From a virus: 27,714 bases of DNA. Numbering within the stretch: position 1 is the stretch's first letter; every line of letters starts with the position of its first letter. Location of the stretch: positions 1-27,714 of the IMG/VR virus record IMGVR_UViG_3300030090_006009; one strand, 5' to 3'. This document shows positions 22,501 to 26,064 of the stretch, in pieces. The translations under genes were made by a program, and so were the position numbers. The notes below the pieces were generated by a model. It ran no database searches. It worked only from the letters and a program-made list of their open reading frames with translations, and was not told the DNA's origin.

Positions 22501-24866
22501 GTCCCAACAACCAATTTGTTGAACACAGAGTTATGTGGTACATCAGTATGAGATGCTGCAATAATTTGTGGTGTAGTATTTGGTTTTGCCGTAGCATCGT
22601 TGGGTGGTGTGTAATTGTTCGGACATGTAGATTCATCTAATTCTGTATCTGCTTCTAATCCACCCGTGTTGTCTCCAACAAATAAATTGGCTTCTTCAAA
22701 CATATCAAATGTTGAATTTGAAGGTATTGTTACATGAATATACCCACCTGCTGAAAACAACGTTGTATCTTTGGTTGAGTCTGCAAGGTCAGATTCTATT
22801 ACATCCAAAACAGTTGTAGTGCCTGTAATTACAAAATTACCCGCTGGAACTGTTTTTTCAACCATCAACATAGGGAATGTTTTACCCATTGACGCACCCG
22901 TTAAATCAATTGCATTGTAATGTATTTCTACATACGGTGCAAGGTCGTGTGATGATTGAAGTGTAGGTACTTTGAGCAAAGCAACGCGACTGGTGGTTTC
23001 AGGTCGTAAGTGATATGAGCGCGTGTTCGCATCAATTGTTTCAAATTCAGGTAGTGGGCCTTTGAGTAAAAATGGTTTGTAATTGAATTTACTATGCCCT
23101 ATTGCAATCATTTTTCGTTTACTGTCAGGTAAACCATTATCGACACTTGTATCTACTTTGCATGAATTAACAAATGTTTGAATTTCCATTTCACCTTGTT
23201 CTGTATATACATCTATACGTGAGTTAATTGGAAGAGCCGTTTTCAATCCTTTGTGTTGTGAATCATACACCAATGTGCTAATGTCAGATGATACACCTAT
23301 TGTTTGGTCATGATTTTCTGATGATGCACGTGGTAATTGACGTAAAAATTCGTGTCCATCTACATGACTAAATGTATGTCTCCCGCTATGTCCTACTTGA
23401 TACAATTCATCTAATGTTGTAGGCCAACTTACCGCAAATGGATTGTTAGGCGAATTTGATGTCGTTGCCATTTTTGTCGAATACACCATGCCATGTTGGG
23501 AAAATGGACCTTCATCAATTATCATTTGACCTGTTGTATCAATAACTTGTGATGCTATATGTGATGGTTGATACGGTTTACCTGTACCATTATCAACCAA
23601 TAAATCAGCACCAAGTACAACAAAATAATCGTCAGTATTTGCTGTACGGTCATGCAATACACCGCGTAATCCAATTGAGCCAAACGCCGATGTTGCCATG
23701 TTGTTAAAATCTACGTGAATACTACTGACAGTCAGTACACCTGTTGCTGCGTTTATACTGTGCAAACGAACCCTCTCGGGTGGTTTTTGATTTGGTTTTT
23801 GTGTATCTCGATTGATTGCACCGGGGTTAATGAGAAGATTGTATGGTACGTGTGGCACTGACATGGTAGATGCAGAACCCGGACTCGATACGTAATTGAC
23901 AACTTCGTACTTACCCATACTGTAAGGTGATGCTGTGAAGTCAACAGTCGAAGAAGTAAATGTTGTATGTGCTTTACCTGTAAGACTTAGAATCATACTT
24001 TCTGCTTCAGTTGTAGAAATTTTGATGGTCGTTGTGGTCCCATCTGTTGCCGCTGAATACACCGATGAAGTGTCACTACCCAATCCAATAATTGTGTATT
24101 CTGTAGTATCTATCTGCAACGGCTCTTCAAAACGATACAATGCTCTTGAATCATCATTTACAAGAGGTGCAGTATCAGTTGAAAGAGCATCACCGAAAGC
24201 GTTTGTAAAATGCAATGACTCAATTACTCCTCTAAATTCTCCACCTTGACCACCTACATACAAGTGATTATTTGTTCTTGAAATTCTCGCATCCGGTGGT
24301 AATACAGCGCTTGCCATCAGTTGCCCGTTAATTACAAGTTGAACTTTATTTGACGTTATACCCGCTACTACATGCATCAAGGGTCGATGATTGATGTTTA
24401 GATTTGTAGCATCATTCGATGAGCCGATAAATCGGTTGTAAGAATCATGTATACCCCCATCAAATGTAGGATATACCGAGCCACTGTATCTCGTAGAGGC
24501 GTCAACAGCCGTGGTTAATGTAATTCTTTCCCGGCCATTTTTACTCTCTACAATGACGGAGAATGTCGCCGGACCCGCTGTATCGACATTACCGATACTT
24601 AATTCAAACTGACCTTCACAACTTGCTACAACGCCACCGCAATCGGGTATAACCCATGCTTCGATAGCAAATTCACTATCTGATTTTTGTGTCAGAAAAG
24701 TTGTATCTTTTGTTCCGTGCGGAGATTCACCAAGAATTGAAATTGGGCTTTTTGGGCCTTCAGGAAGTTCTTGACCTACGTTGTTAAACCGCCCTTGGGG
24801 AACAATAATACTGTCAGTTACACCATCAAAAAAATACGCGTGACTTGTACGACGTATTGCTGTCAT
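4548..24866 (-). CDS. Giant modular virion protein with LamG-like domains (6772 aa)
   Basis: One uninterrupted frame of about 20.3 kb encodes a protein of roughly 6772 residues. It is rich in Gly, Ser, Thr, Asn and aromatic residues, low in cysteine, with no membrane span or catalytic motif that I can see. Modules in order: a LamG/concanavalin-type jelly roll at about 10-225; two GGSGY beta segments near 990-1075 and 1510-1600; five related beta repeats at about 1801, 2176, 4148, 4218 and 5694; two VSGSGIP repeats at about 3201 and 5032; and a second concanavalin-like domain at about 6325-6565 (starting near GMALWLKADNLTLANG). Such modules usually bind glycans or build extended appendages, so this is probably a giant tail-tip or host-adhesion protein. 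I chose ATG at 24866, preceded by GGTGAT, over a TTG at 24887 lacking a ribosome binding site. Long stretches between modules are unrecognised. Confidence 0.85.
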   Translation of the reverse strand: MTAIRRTSHAYFFDGVTDSIIVPQGRFNNVGQELPEGPKSPISILGESPHGTKDTTFLTQKSDSEFAIEAWVIPDCGGVVASCEGQFELSIGNVDTAGPATFSVIVESKNGRERITLTTAVDASTRYSGSVYPTFDGGIHDSYNRFIGSSNDATNLNINHRPLMHVVAGITSNKVQLVINGQLMASAVLPPDARISRTNNHLYVGGQGGEFRGVIESLHFTNAFGDALSTDTAPLVNDDSRALYRFEEPLQIDTTEYTIIGLGSDTSSVYSAATDGTTTTIKISTTEAESMILSLTGKAHTTFTSSTVDFTASPYSMGKYEVVNYVSSPGSASTMSVPHVPYNLLINPGAINRDTQKPNQKPPERVRLHSINAATGVLTVSSIHVDFNNMATSAFGSIGLRGVLHDRTANTDDYFVVLGADLLVDNGTGKPYQPSHIASQVIDTTGQMIIDEGPFSQHGMVYSTKMATTSNSPNNPFAVSWPTTLDELYQVGHSGRHTFSHVDGHEFLRQLPRASSENHDQTIGVSSDISTLVYDSQHKGLKTALPINSRIDVYTEQGEMEIQTFVNSCKVDTSVDNGLPDSKRKMIAIGHSKFNYKPFLLKGPLPEFETIDANTRSYHLRPETTSRVALLKVPTLQSSHDLAPYVEIHYNAIDLTGASMGKTFPMLMVEKTVPAGNFVITGTTTVLDVIESDLADSTKDTTLFSAGGYIHVTIPSNSTFDMFEEANLFVGDNTGGLEADTELDESTCPNNYTPPNDATAKPNTTPQIIAASHTDVPHNSVFNKLVVGTPFNSKTKNLTDADDGTLRRAVSATSSGTGVFDIGSTHGNSNVFEMFDIIDLKFEGDDVGICIQPTNRKRTNQLQHLRSRVEHHKEPNVVSCFYMMGQHRIHSVTESEGESGLVTTVQTRSMADSMVSQNVNIIGEGSPDSTIVKEIEPNAPVVTVSLGGPGQGAVNTKPTWDPSPFARLPWSTQHACAAQGISVKNTPFGVVSSVTVTNGGSGYNDATNDAATVENVNGNGAALTGTVTVGTSSTGVIASWTVTSGGYNWAVGDTFKVKQTDAGSGSPSASSVIKTSLLTIATIDDGATEKGTWLSVAPLNNDSPDMKSWGTYCFPKQGRIYLADGASAEYYAKTGSAFLFDSTDALKDRKFLLNDGQAVTLFSEWCVRNGLTTINQTGVFEINQVIYNTNKFLDENLCQDGTTVNDRLFQTMNDVTHDYQLGTQYASTRALVEIPVFPNQFFQNATDAVYPGPDNSMKIHLDATYTAHTWNPTPVGRRCKDSEASDKEAFSSFSKNFANKDFLLSANITLIEMNKTSPSEDTGGVPYHAVHVDNPDIFPRGDEMHRVADHQVPLVRKVFLPSGEWGMYREIDTDEKFLYISTYSENFFQEAKPGVPLSLSSMYDTESLIPIGSDFDTPTADFESRSDYYLDRANVQTQGGNLDYGLRQYVSAVEFAAGPKANPHAPRIQSKRAKGTVKKIEPLSNHNGYTGLAIVTVDNDAAELFPEVEYETTVTGSSGQVLTTGTVVGGLNYTGSGTLATKGGHGTGCTVTVAVTGSADRPVASIASIVSGGSGYRVGDVLSIVDSGIGSGASFVVATIQEKSMVLSAGDALYTAQVTYENNDYEMYYLGVTPMTNAENLGNSSFLVMTEKISGGTPYAIPAFVTNMEGLDIQLKKKGMAVKSVSNPSLQRDDELTTATFRSVAHTGGYTGANYDEWKYQITASAGSTTTLYLTQGDTENGARLLHANQQGLAIRVDDEIYVENHASLGDIGYVGKVASVTSYLVPTAPMSLTQNSGGTISAGATSAFSVSANPTSHYIAGDVLYALIDNVPRLAGIVTASTSTPNITIGGGTIIDIPDGTTLLRGRTTITLDANNVSAITADNYIRVGTGTVMQEDDDALLNSTWYYPYAPGGLRNGDTVWMNMTMNNPHAVEGLFCKSRGVLNEGQVWSGFNGGEGTLAVSRPRESIPLENFLIADNCLDTAINFAQHVNKTVELNYEAMGLDASQAPTIAYVDPYLASSDKARVLLYDVAHDREFIAFHDIHMQVQSSAQASYVGVPRMFSTIDGTFDMPYTMSTINGGNPSQYSTQIDVANGFPTENKWHRATQQSAFIEGAYAHDIANNQFGAKATGNMASLSPTRWKDHFTNAPPSVRPIAMSTTNSGHNYVQINNTAGYPKGTTTAMTTQTLPAREIFNVGDIVYTSQYASGGTASIPFTGVILGKVTAVAAASITIGAGTNVPLIDGAALYKDVNLNYYGKSHGHYVHSGLRYEALTDDRAVADSAQPRTTPATCNSHWANDYHIDSRKEKNTLYPLIQAFRDSRLALGDDYKIRESSTLFDTPDGTRCISAFLALKGIRSKELDLSNHEESRLQHLPHWTQMDFVRRLTIDFGEIGQKEGIVDIESAAREIVRIVNQGGAKKGRTHARRPSHQYPGESDRFDLGRIGARQDTMDENIDATAAHISADFAATGSTFDPAPWWDAGNAQENSDRGTHMGYLRAHLGRVIEDRNGQTGFTIVIHSTIPGASGRNFCLWLDNSKGQAAYQPQFLIGHGGRFRNFWCQPDEILGENMHPAPMPLNKHGRPFAPVTTLREYLNTESTSEPFLSNSDYGDRGDPHKEAKLDSTAHLRLLSSTMGSGMTSNTVNDESFEIQSPAASFVEGLRPASRATARVNFGGLVESGVPGFAPDTGPWGFGRKGDKRFAGYYGKRYLYGKELDIQKYTSHVPSSQITNESIGETPVYGFRLVDHYGRGHGLRYIYRKFGEKFSNEQTILPSTIENEVCIFFNDQDVSQGGFTLGHHMYGAGDATGRMTPIDEITGGGVEFASSKYKHWRGNKWRGVPATNMAVGAISTYDATNKILTVQLEVPYHGNTHPVIGGVRAVSSVDILGYFGFPKTDGLIQITDRLIDSDSLTGDRGHTYSYTHRTVSTAYGLQNHQFFGVEGDTWTPVNHSTSQHELTVSGIATDGSEDFGVSTIDVKTLISPVLNHTTLMTDELMAAVTEFAINLADPNEIEGAVFDCTNMYAFDGRTFGEWGVAPDAIRVRAFNPENKIKPISQMFTASVHRDLGIQATHNEFGEYEYLGAPSDPSIASTGKWFIYSGDGTANSPYTALSNTDIDNQKRYPCGYIPNTILQIRTKGRGYHANTPTPVLVDSFNDPVDTERWRKNLKGVNFTELPGDHILPRINNPNVELSDIDIQQSFTVGGGTYNNETEIEHTSSSLIKVGFVVSGSGIPEGSTVSSITSDTIFQLSQTTTGGSKSGETLTFTPPYSDNTPFDILDGHVALRSDYVSNYGYDSPTGTWEQEISFLVKPPTARGTEMRDSVGNDFKTILPSYGEQRTVYLGSNPNASALVEGINTIVLANIEERTGVGVQVNGNFSAGAASTINTKTVNANKQFKPADYIFVNSGEPIGQYALTTAASNFGLSGTNYQALSDNDSLYYIPSNRVLKWTPESATDAWNNMIESALPLRERNLSYFVDKRARLFDGYRLHGSAFSEPIVYFRGARDSVDHSVPLYFGGGFSGVVIDVNDGTQNDYSEFYTHPYSKGPTGCAGIQHANEISTSFANIDCNALMAFFPGTALTDNHRGSRGKPFYNQDNVLSPDMTVTGATVIASHPYPAKYSAGMLIQKPSPLVLRFAHPTARYEDHVTDTENKTTYIVFGPGQPFPSMEDNANNTNEPDTAYALIQGNTWSTLGLANLPNSINNNDLLEGPFDATYQSNYGFFHWRTRLNWEPAKGVPLIGTAHGTAGLNQRPEDGRFYGDSFTNVRAGGDVVNANTSQYYMNAHPTRHCVYSWYGSTRAADYVWHMEGGYAPGGSWLDNQITCNPPHALSNYRVAKYSWTHTHPTSFRVSAAMATSILPNTGPANAAAVDMEYIVVDATRCQNGEELATVLGNAINEHPGGGALKAMGGTFMPSMGNAMRQDRTGWVSLTTDAMSYSHHTLVPIDETEAGTKTISSILTASGDVHITAPVTNQATGEQLPACGWLRTQESGRNPTAPTDLVFPAFAPYHSREVYESSGNWFVRFYLAPNRISGLPLFEDAYTFDQHCRGRTVAANTLSFPALGADPGAQVILCVWTKAGVHRMNNVNHSARDHMAQVHFNGLMDAIDRTRPIGAMGWAGERYSYLNTLPITDGTTVPVSSTTETTGSAYAAGTTSAMTITSDISAHLAVNDTAFNSSGNALGVVTAISTTSMTIGAGTKYALANGELIYKATQINNGSGYAVNTTGAMTTNGTAASTSFAVGEVLYKADGSKIGTITAVGSTSITIGGGTLVALADNDVIYKANRVYAAGKGAWHPKLGFSPYGAASSCLNVLSHLPSAYPMMNSPEATPMVDGFQYNVPHTSLIFAPYHFHVFRGLSDFTAAGSEGVYTANSTDAYHYRSYSDSSTTSHDGVVKYTPEHYDITNFELPSTMYHPQGLYSRAMLVVSYESELPLVAKRDRDGITSTGDWLAVVSKTTAGVAAATAITFAGTTQWNERIHDPSRFTAPATAGPNVEALIATGTSLPTVADLNDADASPFNAIYTLHSAVSADSSLFNAEPCLNHIGDLFFDYDKSPGSGHLETYTGRTGSVERNLALGWEERSSGAGLGDRYGTSDENNAYWIGDVNGYDTYKNNPAKNFSVEHVVWKRMDGGNLSLPASNARGLGAVPWITRVLSNTPHVMGEELLGNCRFSFETTNSAMFPVIQAQELSHPQLAARHPDELRNVMMIPNEDIQFEEIEVQDDTGQVHIVEGGSPFGTIIRGFRTISDRGTEGLAPAIANSGISPNLKVQLPNPDSVPGNIIVRSGFDPIQAYQTETIGGGGMLHPSMDSSVKHLFNNSVLSPRLGPSFDNHNWEHISQESSGVAFPDVKKSGWENATDNKPLQTSYELHDRTLFFHVTKSGNTHTHRYPTTYTHSAGVVNNDLTATTYSGTTLTVNASINTTLFATGFGESEMNDSRRFLRLYNPTTGRGGVASYTSISGAEFRGCVGDADFDALVAGSITTLKVVPSYYTPAGSSRFYAARRLRDHAEVSGSSPDMAHTQYFDGVADFTVGSASYNNDPTITHASSTAIRANMLVSGSGIPTGAYVASVTDATHFELSVSTTGGSKTGQTLTFQTPAYEIYKKPKMTPMPIPRMGHHYVTPTMAMLPGHWAHPAYQAVYDLHRACRSSTTPLLEKQLMDAQGKTTLKASVASSVTDQFSGHDPPMNFSSLTATPSGPSDIHGGAFTLMFESKVRHDGYGILASKGQAGVINSKGGHTIVLEAAANYTLDNHFPDPSEVGAYQIVIQPNLHTSQLTGFHENGGATALPDGSVEELTNQQVALVIGMKQADSTRGAVALVLAEATMADVRGCEVFINELMIDLDPDHGSQFTNIPPLLTYNALGVQGTESPAFTRANSFPYHPGMFANSTPGFTTNIPWWSILHKTGIGSGVTDDIGHRHLSIYRFDDYYQFCRANYGSISSQLTLAGYPSIYPDIYSPILENRSLNPSAVVTDIDVNGKSAWTTNSAFTGIQVDDGRNFMQEPYYGQKLEYIDKNGKRQSKLYAIRSGVEVGVKNTANVFSIEAISGIDKDDTFYANLEVGMTIRLTRAYDFKPAGSIFTDAKTSIITRTLPQTLQGSRDTNSLHMADAFLSLWHPNLGRPHTFYSDSSRTWATPASDRAVDAKPYNMMPEHFETIHYHDGTYYASMGPFGLLIQTPKPSYRYINNAGSPTLVTSVTTAGHLHTIQHDTVSAAISVGTYVTINGKAVGTVYASTTTQIQIAQQNIPTINVGDEIFVGGDGTLLEGNATHAISGLAYQGGQFDGSDAQTQTMLNKFWPCGSRGGPLVSRLDGYAYVSTAWSYPEQYDYNAPVWSDQDDDGSYAVSSGITKADYSSTHGGGGSTRPRPFGYRYGLRQPYNRPQWSMYGARGFVEANAGGSSGTTFVRGYKHGPLVQEETQTWTYTGGSGLSNATYPSTYVGIMERKTNFSGMLAGDKSEWQVRYSEGRRMTRPFGCPVRTLRNTNNVARDWWGEGEGKNLSTIDQIAGYYIVDWWGNTRGEDVRRYPVRGFGIRPAWDCGNAYEYDRTNGRTPFERILNDEKPIFNMKNVVAWNGTTVSVSSDYTLPRFGGTLNDDNNNNTDKLVDVFAPTRSMRIGDMGNGRGVRYPTMFNEDVLTALDEPTRSTGLVLSHNTAEPPVSDGYIRPRNDTLQADEITRGISNKLDIAEDGLLKPEAVVSDRIETISGASPHKDPISRSSPRIGIDAENDQATEANLVVINTEAHSLHTDRNVGQRIVLEGGLQSGSQTLAHYDLTDLTFAGQPQGGVMRFSHTNPFTVLGGTYILEARNYLKHIDDTGWTAIPTSGMALWLKADNLTLANGAAVTQWNDLSGNSRNFTQSSSSLQPSYVASDADFNNMPVINFDGSDKLALDFDAGLNTNQFTIFIVTAVSSDTDAIEAIIDSRSASPVTRSGFNFYADMRNSGGANNWEFWVGANSSWSAISASSSSVSTSGAPSLLVGQISGGDGAGASAAQLFRVNGTQIGTATPTFYKSTADASQLGTNATSSYQLNGDMSEIIQYNRALSTEEIKQVEAYLATKYGISGTAGFKTSNPYETAAFPAVLSQTNYGDKSVKFLVRPVRMLDKQHVEIFRPNNSLHSSSPQYGSTAYSATAGGKYGVFAYEMPNARASSVYMRGTNPDTNPPYAPVYRIVPGVSDSVPVGKGPKLLGSGMADFDKTTIGTTVSRLVISENTLQHHRSDAARRRTVVDDDGVETRMDYNVQPRFSQSLHPKGHKGDVTFNTSDHSGDAA
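5165..5900 (-). other. C-terminal concanavalin-like domain of giant protein
   Basis: Encodes about residues 6325-6565. It begins MALWLKADNLTLANGAAVTQ, continues WNDLSGNSRNF, FTIFIVTAV and INFDGSDKL, and ends with GDMSEIIQYNRALSTEEIKQ and VEAYLATKYGI. This is the typical layout of a laminin-G/pentraxin-like surface module found in bacterial and phage adhesins. It lies about 200 residues before the C-terminus. Confidence 0.8.
7575..7788 (-). repeat. GDVLY...TIGGGT beta repeat, copy 5 (diverged)
   Basis: About residues 5694-5765: TSVTTAGHLHTIQH, ISVGTYVTINGKAVGTVYAS, IQIAQQNIPTINVGDEIFVG. The strand order is kept but the TIGxGT signature is lost, so membership is less certain. Confidence 0.45.
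9557..9773 (-). repeat. VSGSGIP repeat, copy 2
   Basis: About residues 5032-5104: FTVGSASYNN, LVSGSGIPTGAYVASVTDAT, then TTGGSKTGQTLTF. The protein match to copy 1 covers about 70 residues with the same strand order and no large insertions. Confidence 0.75.
12005..12213 (-). repeat. GDVLY...TIGGGT beta repeat, copy 4
   Basis: About residues 4218-4288: GYAVNTTGAMTTN, FAVGEVLYKADGSKIGTITA, SITIGGGTLVALADNDVIYK. This is the cleanest copy and sits in tandem with copy 3, which suggests local duplication within the gene. Confidence 0.7.
12225..12424 (-). repeat. GDVLY...TIGGGT beta repeat, copy 3
   Basis: About residues 4148-4214: AAGTTSAMTI, LAVNDTAFNSSGNALGVVTA, SMTIGAGTKYALANGELIYK. It is directly followed by copy 4, so these two form a tandem pair. 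Confidence 0.7.
15055..15266 (-). repeat. VSGSGIP repeat, copy 1
   Basis: About residues 3201-3271: FTVGGGTYNN, VVSGSGIPEGSTVSSITSDT, then TTGGSKSGETLTF. It pairs with a second copy about 1830 residues later. The motif 'VxGxGIPxGtxVxsv' followed by 'xLSxxxTGG' recurs in phage virion proteins. Confidence 0.75.
18108..18340 (-). repeat. GDVLY...TIGGGT beta repeat, copy 2
   Basis: About residues 2176-2253: GTTTAMTTQT, FNVGDIVYTS, GKVTAVAAASITIGAGTNVP, LIDGAALYKD. Compared with copies 3 and 4 it has a longer loop (ASGGTASIPF) after the GDIVY strand. Confidence 0.65.
19265..19465 (-). repeat. GDVLY...TIGGGT beta repeat, copy 1
   Basis: About residues 1801-1868: SAGATSAFSV, then YIAGDVLYAL, a GIVTA strand, ITIGGGT and DIPDGTTLLRG. 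It shares the order 'TTxAMT - vGDvLY - iGtVTAV - ITIGxGT - LxdGxxLYK' with four other stretches of this protein. Confidence 0.6.
20070..20335 (-). repeat. GGSGY beta segment 2 in giant protein
   Basis: About residues 1511-1600. It holds GGLNYTGSGTLATKGGHGTG, then IVSGGSGYRVGDVLSIVDSG, matching the layout of the first copy (glycine-rich entry, conserved SGGxGYxxGD). Similarity is at protein level; the DNA has diverged. Confidence 0.6.
21640..21905 (-). repeat. GGSGY beta segment 1 in giant protein
   Basis: About residues 988-1076. It holds VTVTNGGSGYND, then a Gly/Thr/Val-rich stretch and VTSGGYNWAVGDTFKV. Segments of the type 'GGSGYxxGD' occur in many phage structural proteins. A diverged second copy lies at 20070-20335. 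Confidence 0.6.
24190..24840 (-). other. N-terminal LamG/concanavalin-like domain of giant protein
   Basis: Encodes about residues 10-225. It has the standard jelly-roll order: AYFFDGVTDSIIVPQG (first strand), DSEFAIEAWVIPDCGG (the 'fxiexWv' strand), HVVAGITSNKVQLVINGQLM (the 'hvAgvxdgxxvxlyvNG' strand), NNHLYVGGQGGEFRGVIESL (the 'lyiGg...f.G.idev' end). The fold usually binds carbohydrate or protein ligands. Confidence 0.75.
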
Positions 24867-24869
24867 GAC

Positions 24870-24875
24870 ATCACC
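24870..24875 (-). promoter_or_regulatory. Ribosome binding site deciding the giant gene's start
   Basis: GGTGAT lies three bases before the ATG at 24866 and overlaps the TGA of the 397-aa gene. It can pair with the AUCACC part of an archaeal-type 16S rRNA 3' end. The alternative TTG at 24887 has no such sequence upstream. The same GGTGATG element precedes the 55-aa gene. Confidence 0.55.
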
Positions 24876-26064
24876 AAATTTTATCAATGGGCGCGAATAC
24901 GATGGTAAACGAATAAATTGGCTCTCCGCCTAATTGCGTAAATGTGGCTTTTTGCACAGAACCTTTGATACCTGTATTCCATCTGCTCTCTTCAGAAAAT
25001 TCAGTGCTTGCAGGTTCAGAATTTTCTGTTGATTTTTCACTTACGGTTGTAGTCCCACCAGTTGGCATAAAGAAATTTCTTGCACTGTACTCTAAACCTG
25101 TGCTTCCACCGCCATGAAATTTTGAATTATAGGGTATTTGAATAGCAATAATGTAATCACCATAACGTTTATTTTCTGAGAATTTTTCAATAAGATTACC
25201 AACAGAAACAGTTCTTTTATTTTGTGAGTTATTCAAAATACCAAACAAATTCATTACTTTGTCACCAGCGGAAAGTTGTTTTGCACCGTCTGTAGAACCT
25301 CTGCCACCTCTAAACGTTGCCATATATGGAATTTTAGCAGTATTGTTGAAACTGGGAAGTGATACAGGTGTACGAGTATCACCATCATCACCGGCTGTTA
25401 CTTGAGTAATTTTTACTTGGGTATTGGCTTCATTTGTAAAACTCGATGTTTGGAGTTCAGCAACAAATTTACTACTAAGATGGTTGTTTATGACATCACA
25501 AAAATTGTCTGCTACTTGTGCAGCAGTTCCATATGCATTTGTGTCAGTTCTGTAAATACCAATGTAATATTGCTCATTTGAAGGAACTGGTGCGCCTGTG
25601 TCTTGCCCTCTTATGTTGTCAAGAGCAGTTGAATGACTTACAAAATGTATTACGTGATAATTACCATCAGTATCATTAAGTCGAATACCCGCTATAGCAT
25701 TTTCAACAGTTGTAGTTGTCGCATACAAACCACTTGAATATTCTACTTGTTCACCACCACCCGTCAACCAAGATTCCGCAGCAGTGGTACTTTCTGAACC
25801 CGATTTAAATGAAATAGAAAAATCAACTGTTGCATATGAAGCCAAAGCACTTGCATTAGTATTTACAAATGTGTCATCTGTGATAATTCCATTAATGATA
25901 ATTGTAGCATTGTTCATGTTTAAATCAAAACCAAGTCGCGTGCTACCCGAAAGAGGCATTGCCATACCACCGGTTTTGCGCTCAACATCAAGTGCTACGT
26001 CGGTCGCCATGAGTTCGGTAATGTCGCCGTTTTGATGTACCAAACGAATGGGAATATTTGACAT
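24871..26064 (-). CDS. Minor tail protein in distal-tail position (397 aa)
   Basis: The protein directly follows the tape measure protein, where siphovirus-like genomes usually place the distal tail protein. It starts MSNIPIRLVHQNGDITELMA, passes through a beta-rich region with NATIIINGIITDD, and has a long Ser/Thr/Ala-rich middle. It ends with ATFTQLGGEPIYSFTIVFAP, a strand-rich terminus typical of tail tube or tail-tip proteins. A flexible Ser/Thr/Glu stretch lies near residues 340-365. There is no signal peptide, membrane span or enzymatic motif. The start ATG overlaps the tape measure stop by one base (TAATG) and GAGGGG lies nine bases upstream. The exact family is not recognised; a distal tail protein, tail terminator or tube protein are all possible, with distal tail favoured by position. 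Confidence 0.65.
   Translation of the reverse strand: MSNIPIRLVHQNGDITELMATDVALDVERKTGGMAMPLSGSTRLGFDLNMNNATIIINGIITDDTFVNTNASALASYATVDFSISFKSGSESTTAAESWLTGGGEQVEYSSGLYATTTTVENAIAGIRLNDTDGNYHVIHFVSHSTALDNIRGQDTGAPVPSNEQYYIGIYRTDTNAYGTAAQVADNFCDVINNHLSSKFVAELQTSSFTNEANTQVKITQVTAGDDGDTRTPVSLPSFNNTAKIPYMATFRGGRGSTDGAKQLSAGDKVMNLFGILNNSQNKRTVSVGNLIEKFSENKRYGDYIIAIQIPYNSKFHGGGSTGLEYSARNFFMPTGGTTTVSEKSTENSEPASTEFSEESRWNTGIKGSVQKATFTQLGGEPIYSFTIVFAPIDKIW

Noticed and set aside
24864-24887. TTG at 24887 as the giant gene's start
   Set aside because: No ribosome binding site precedes it, whereas the ATG at 24866 follows GGTGAT and leaves a typical four-base gap after the upstream stop.
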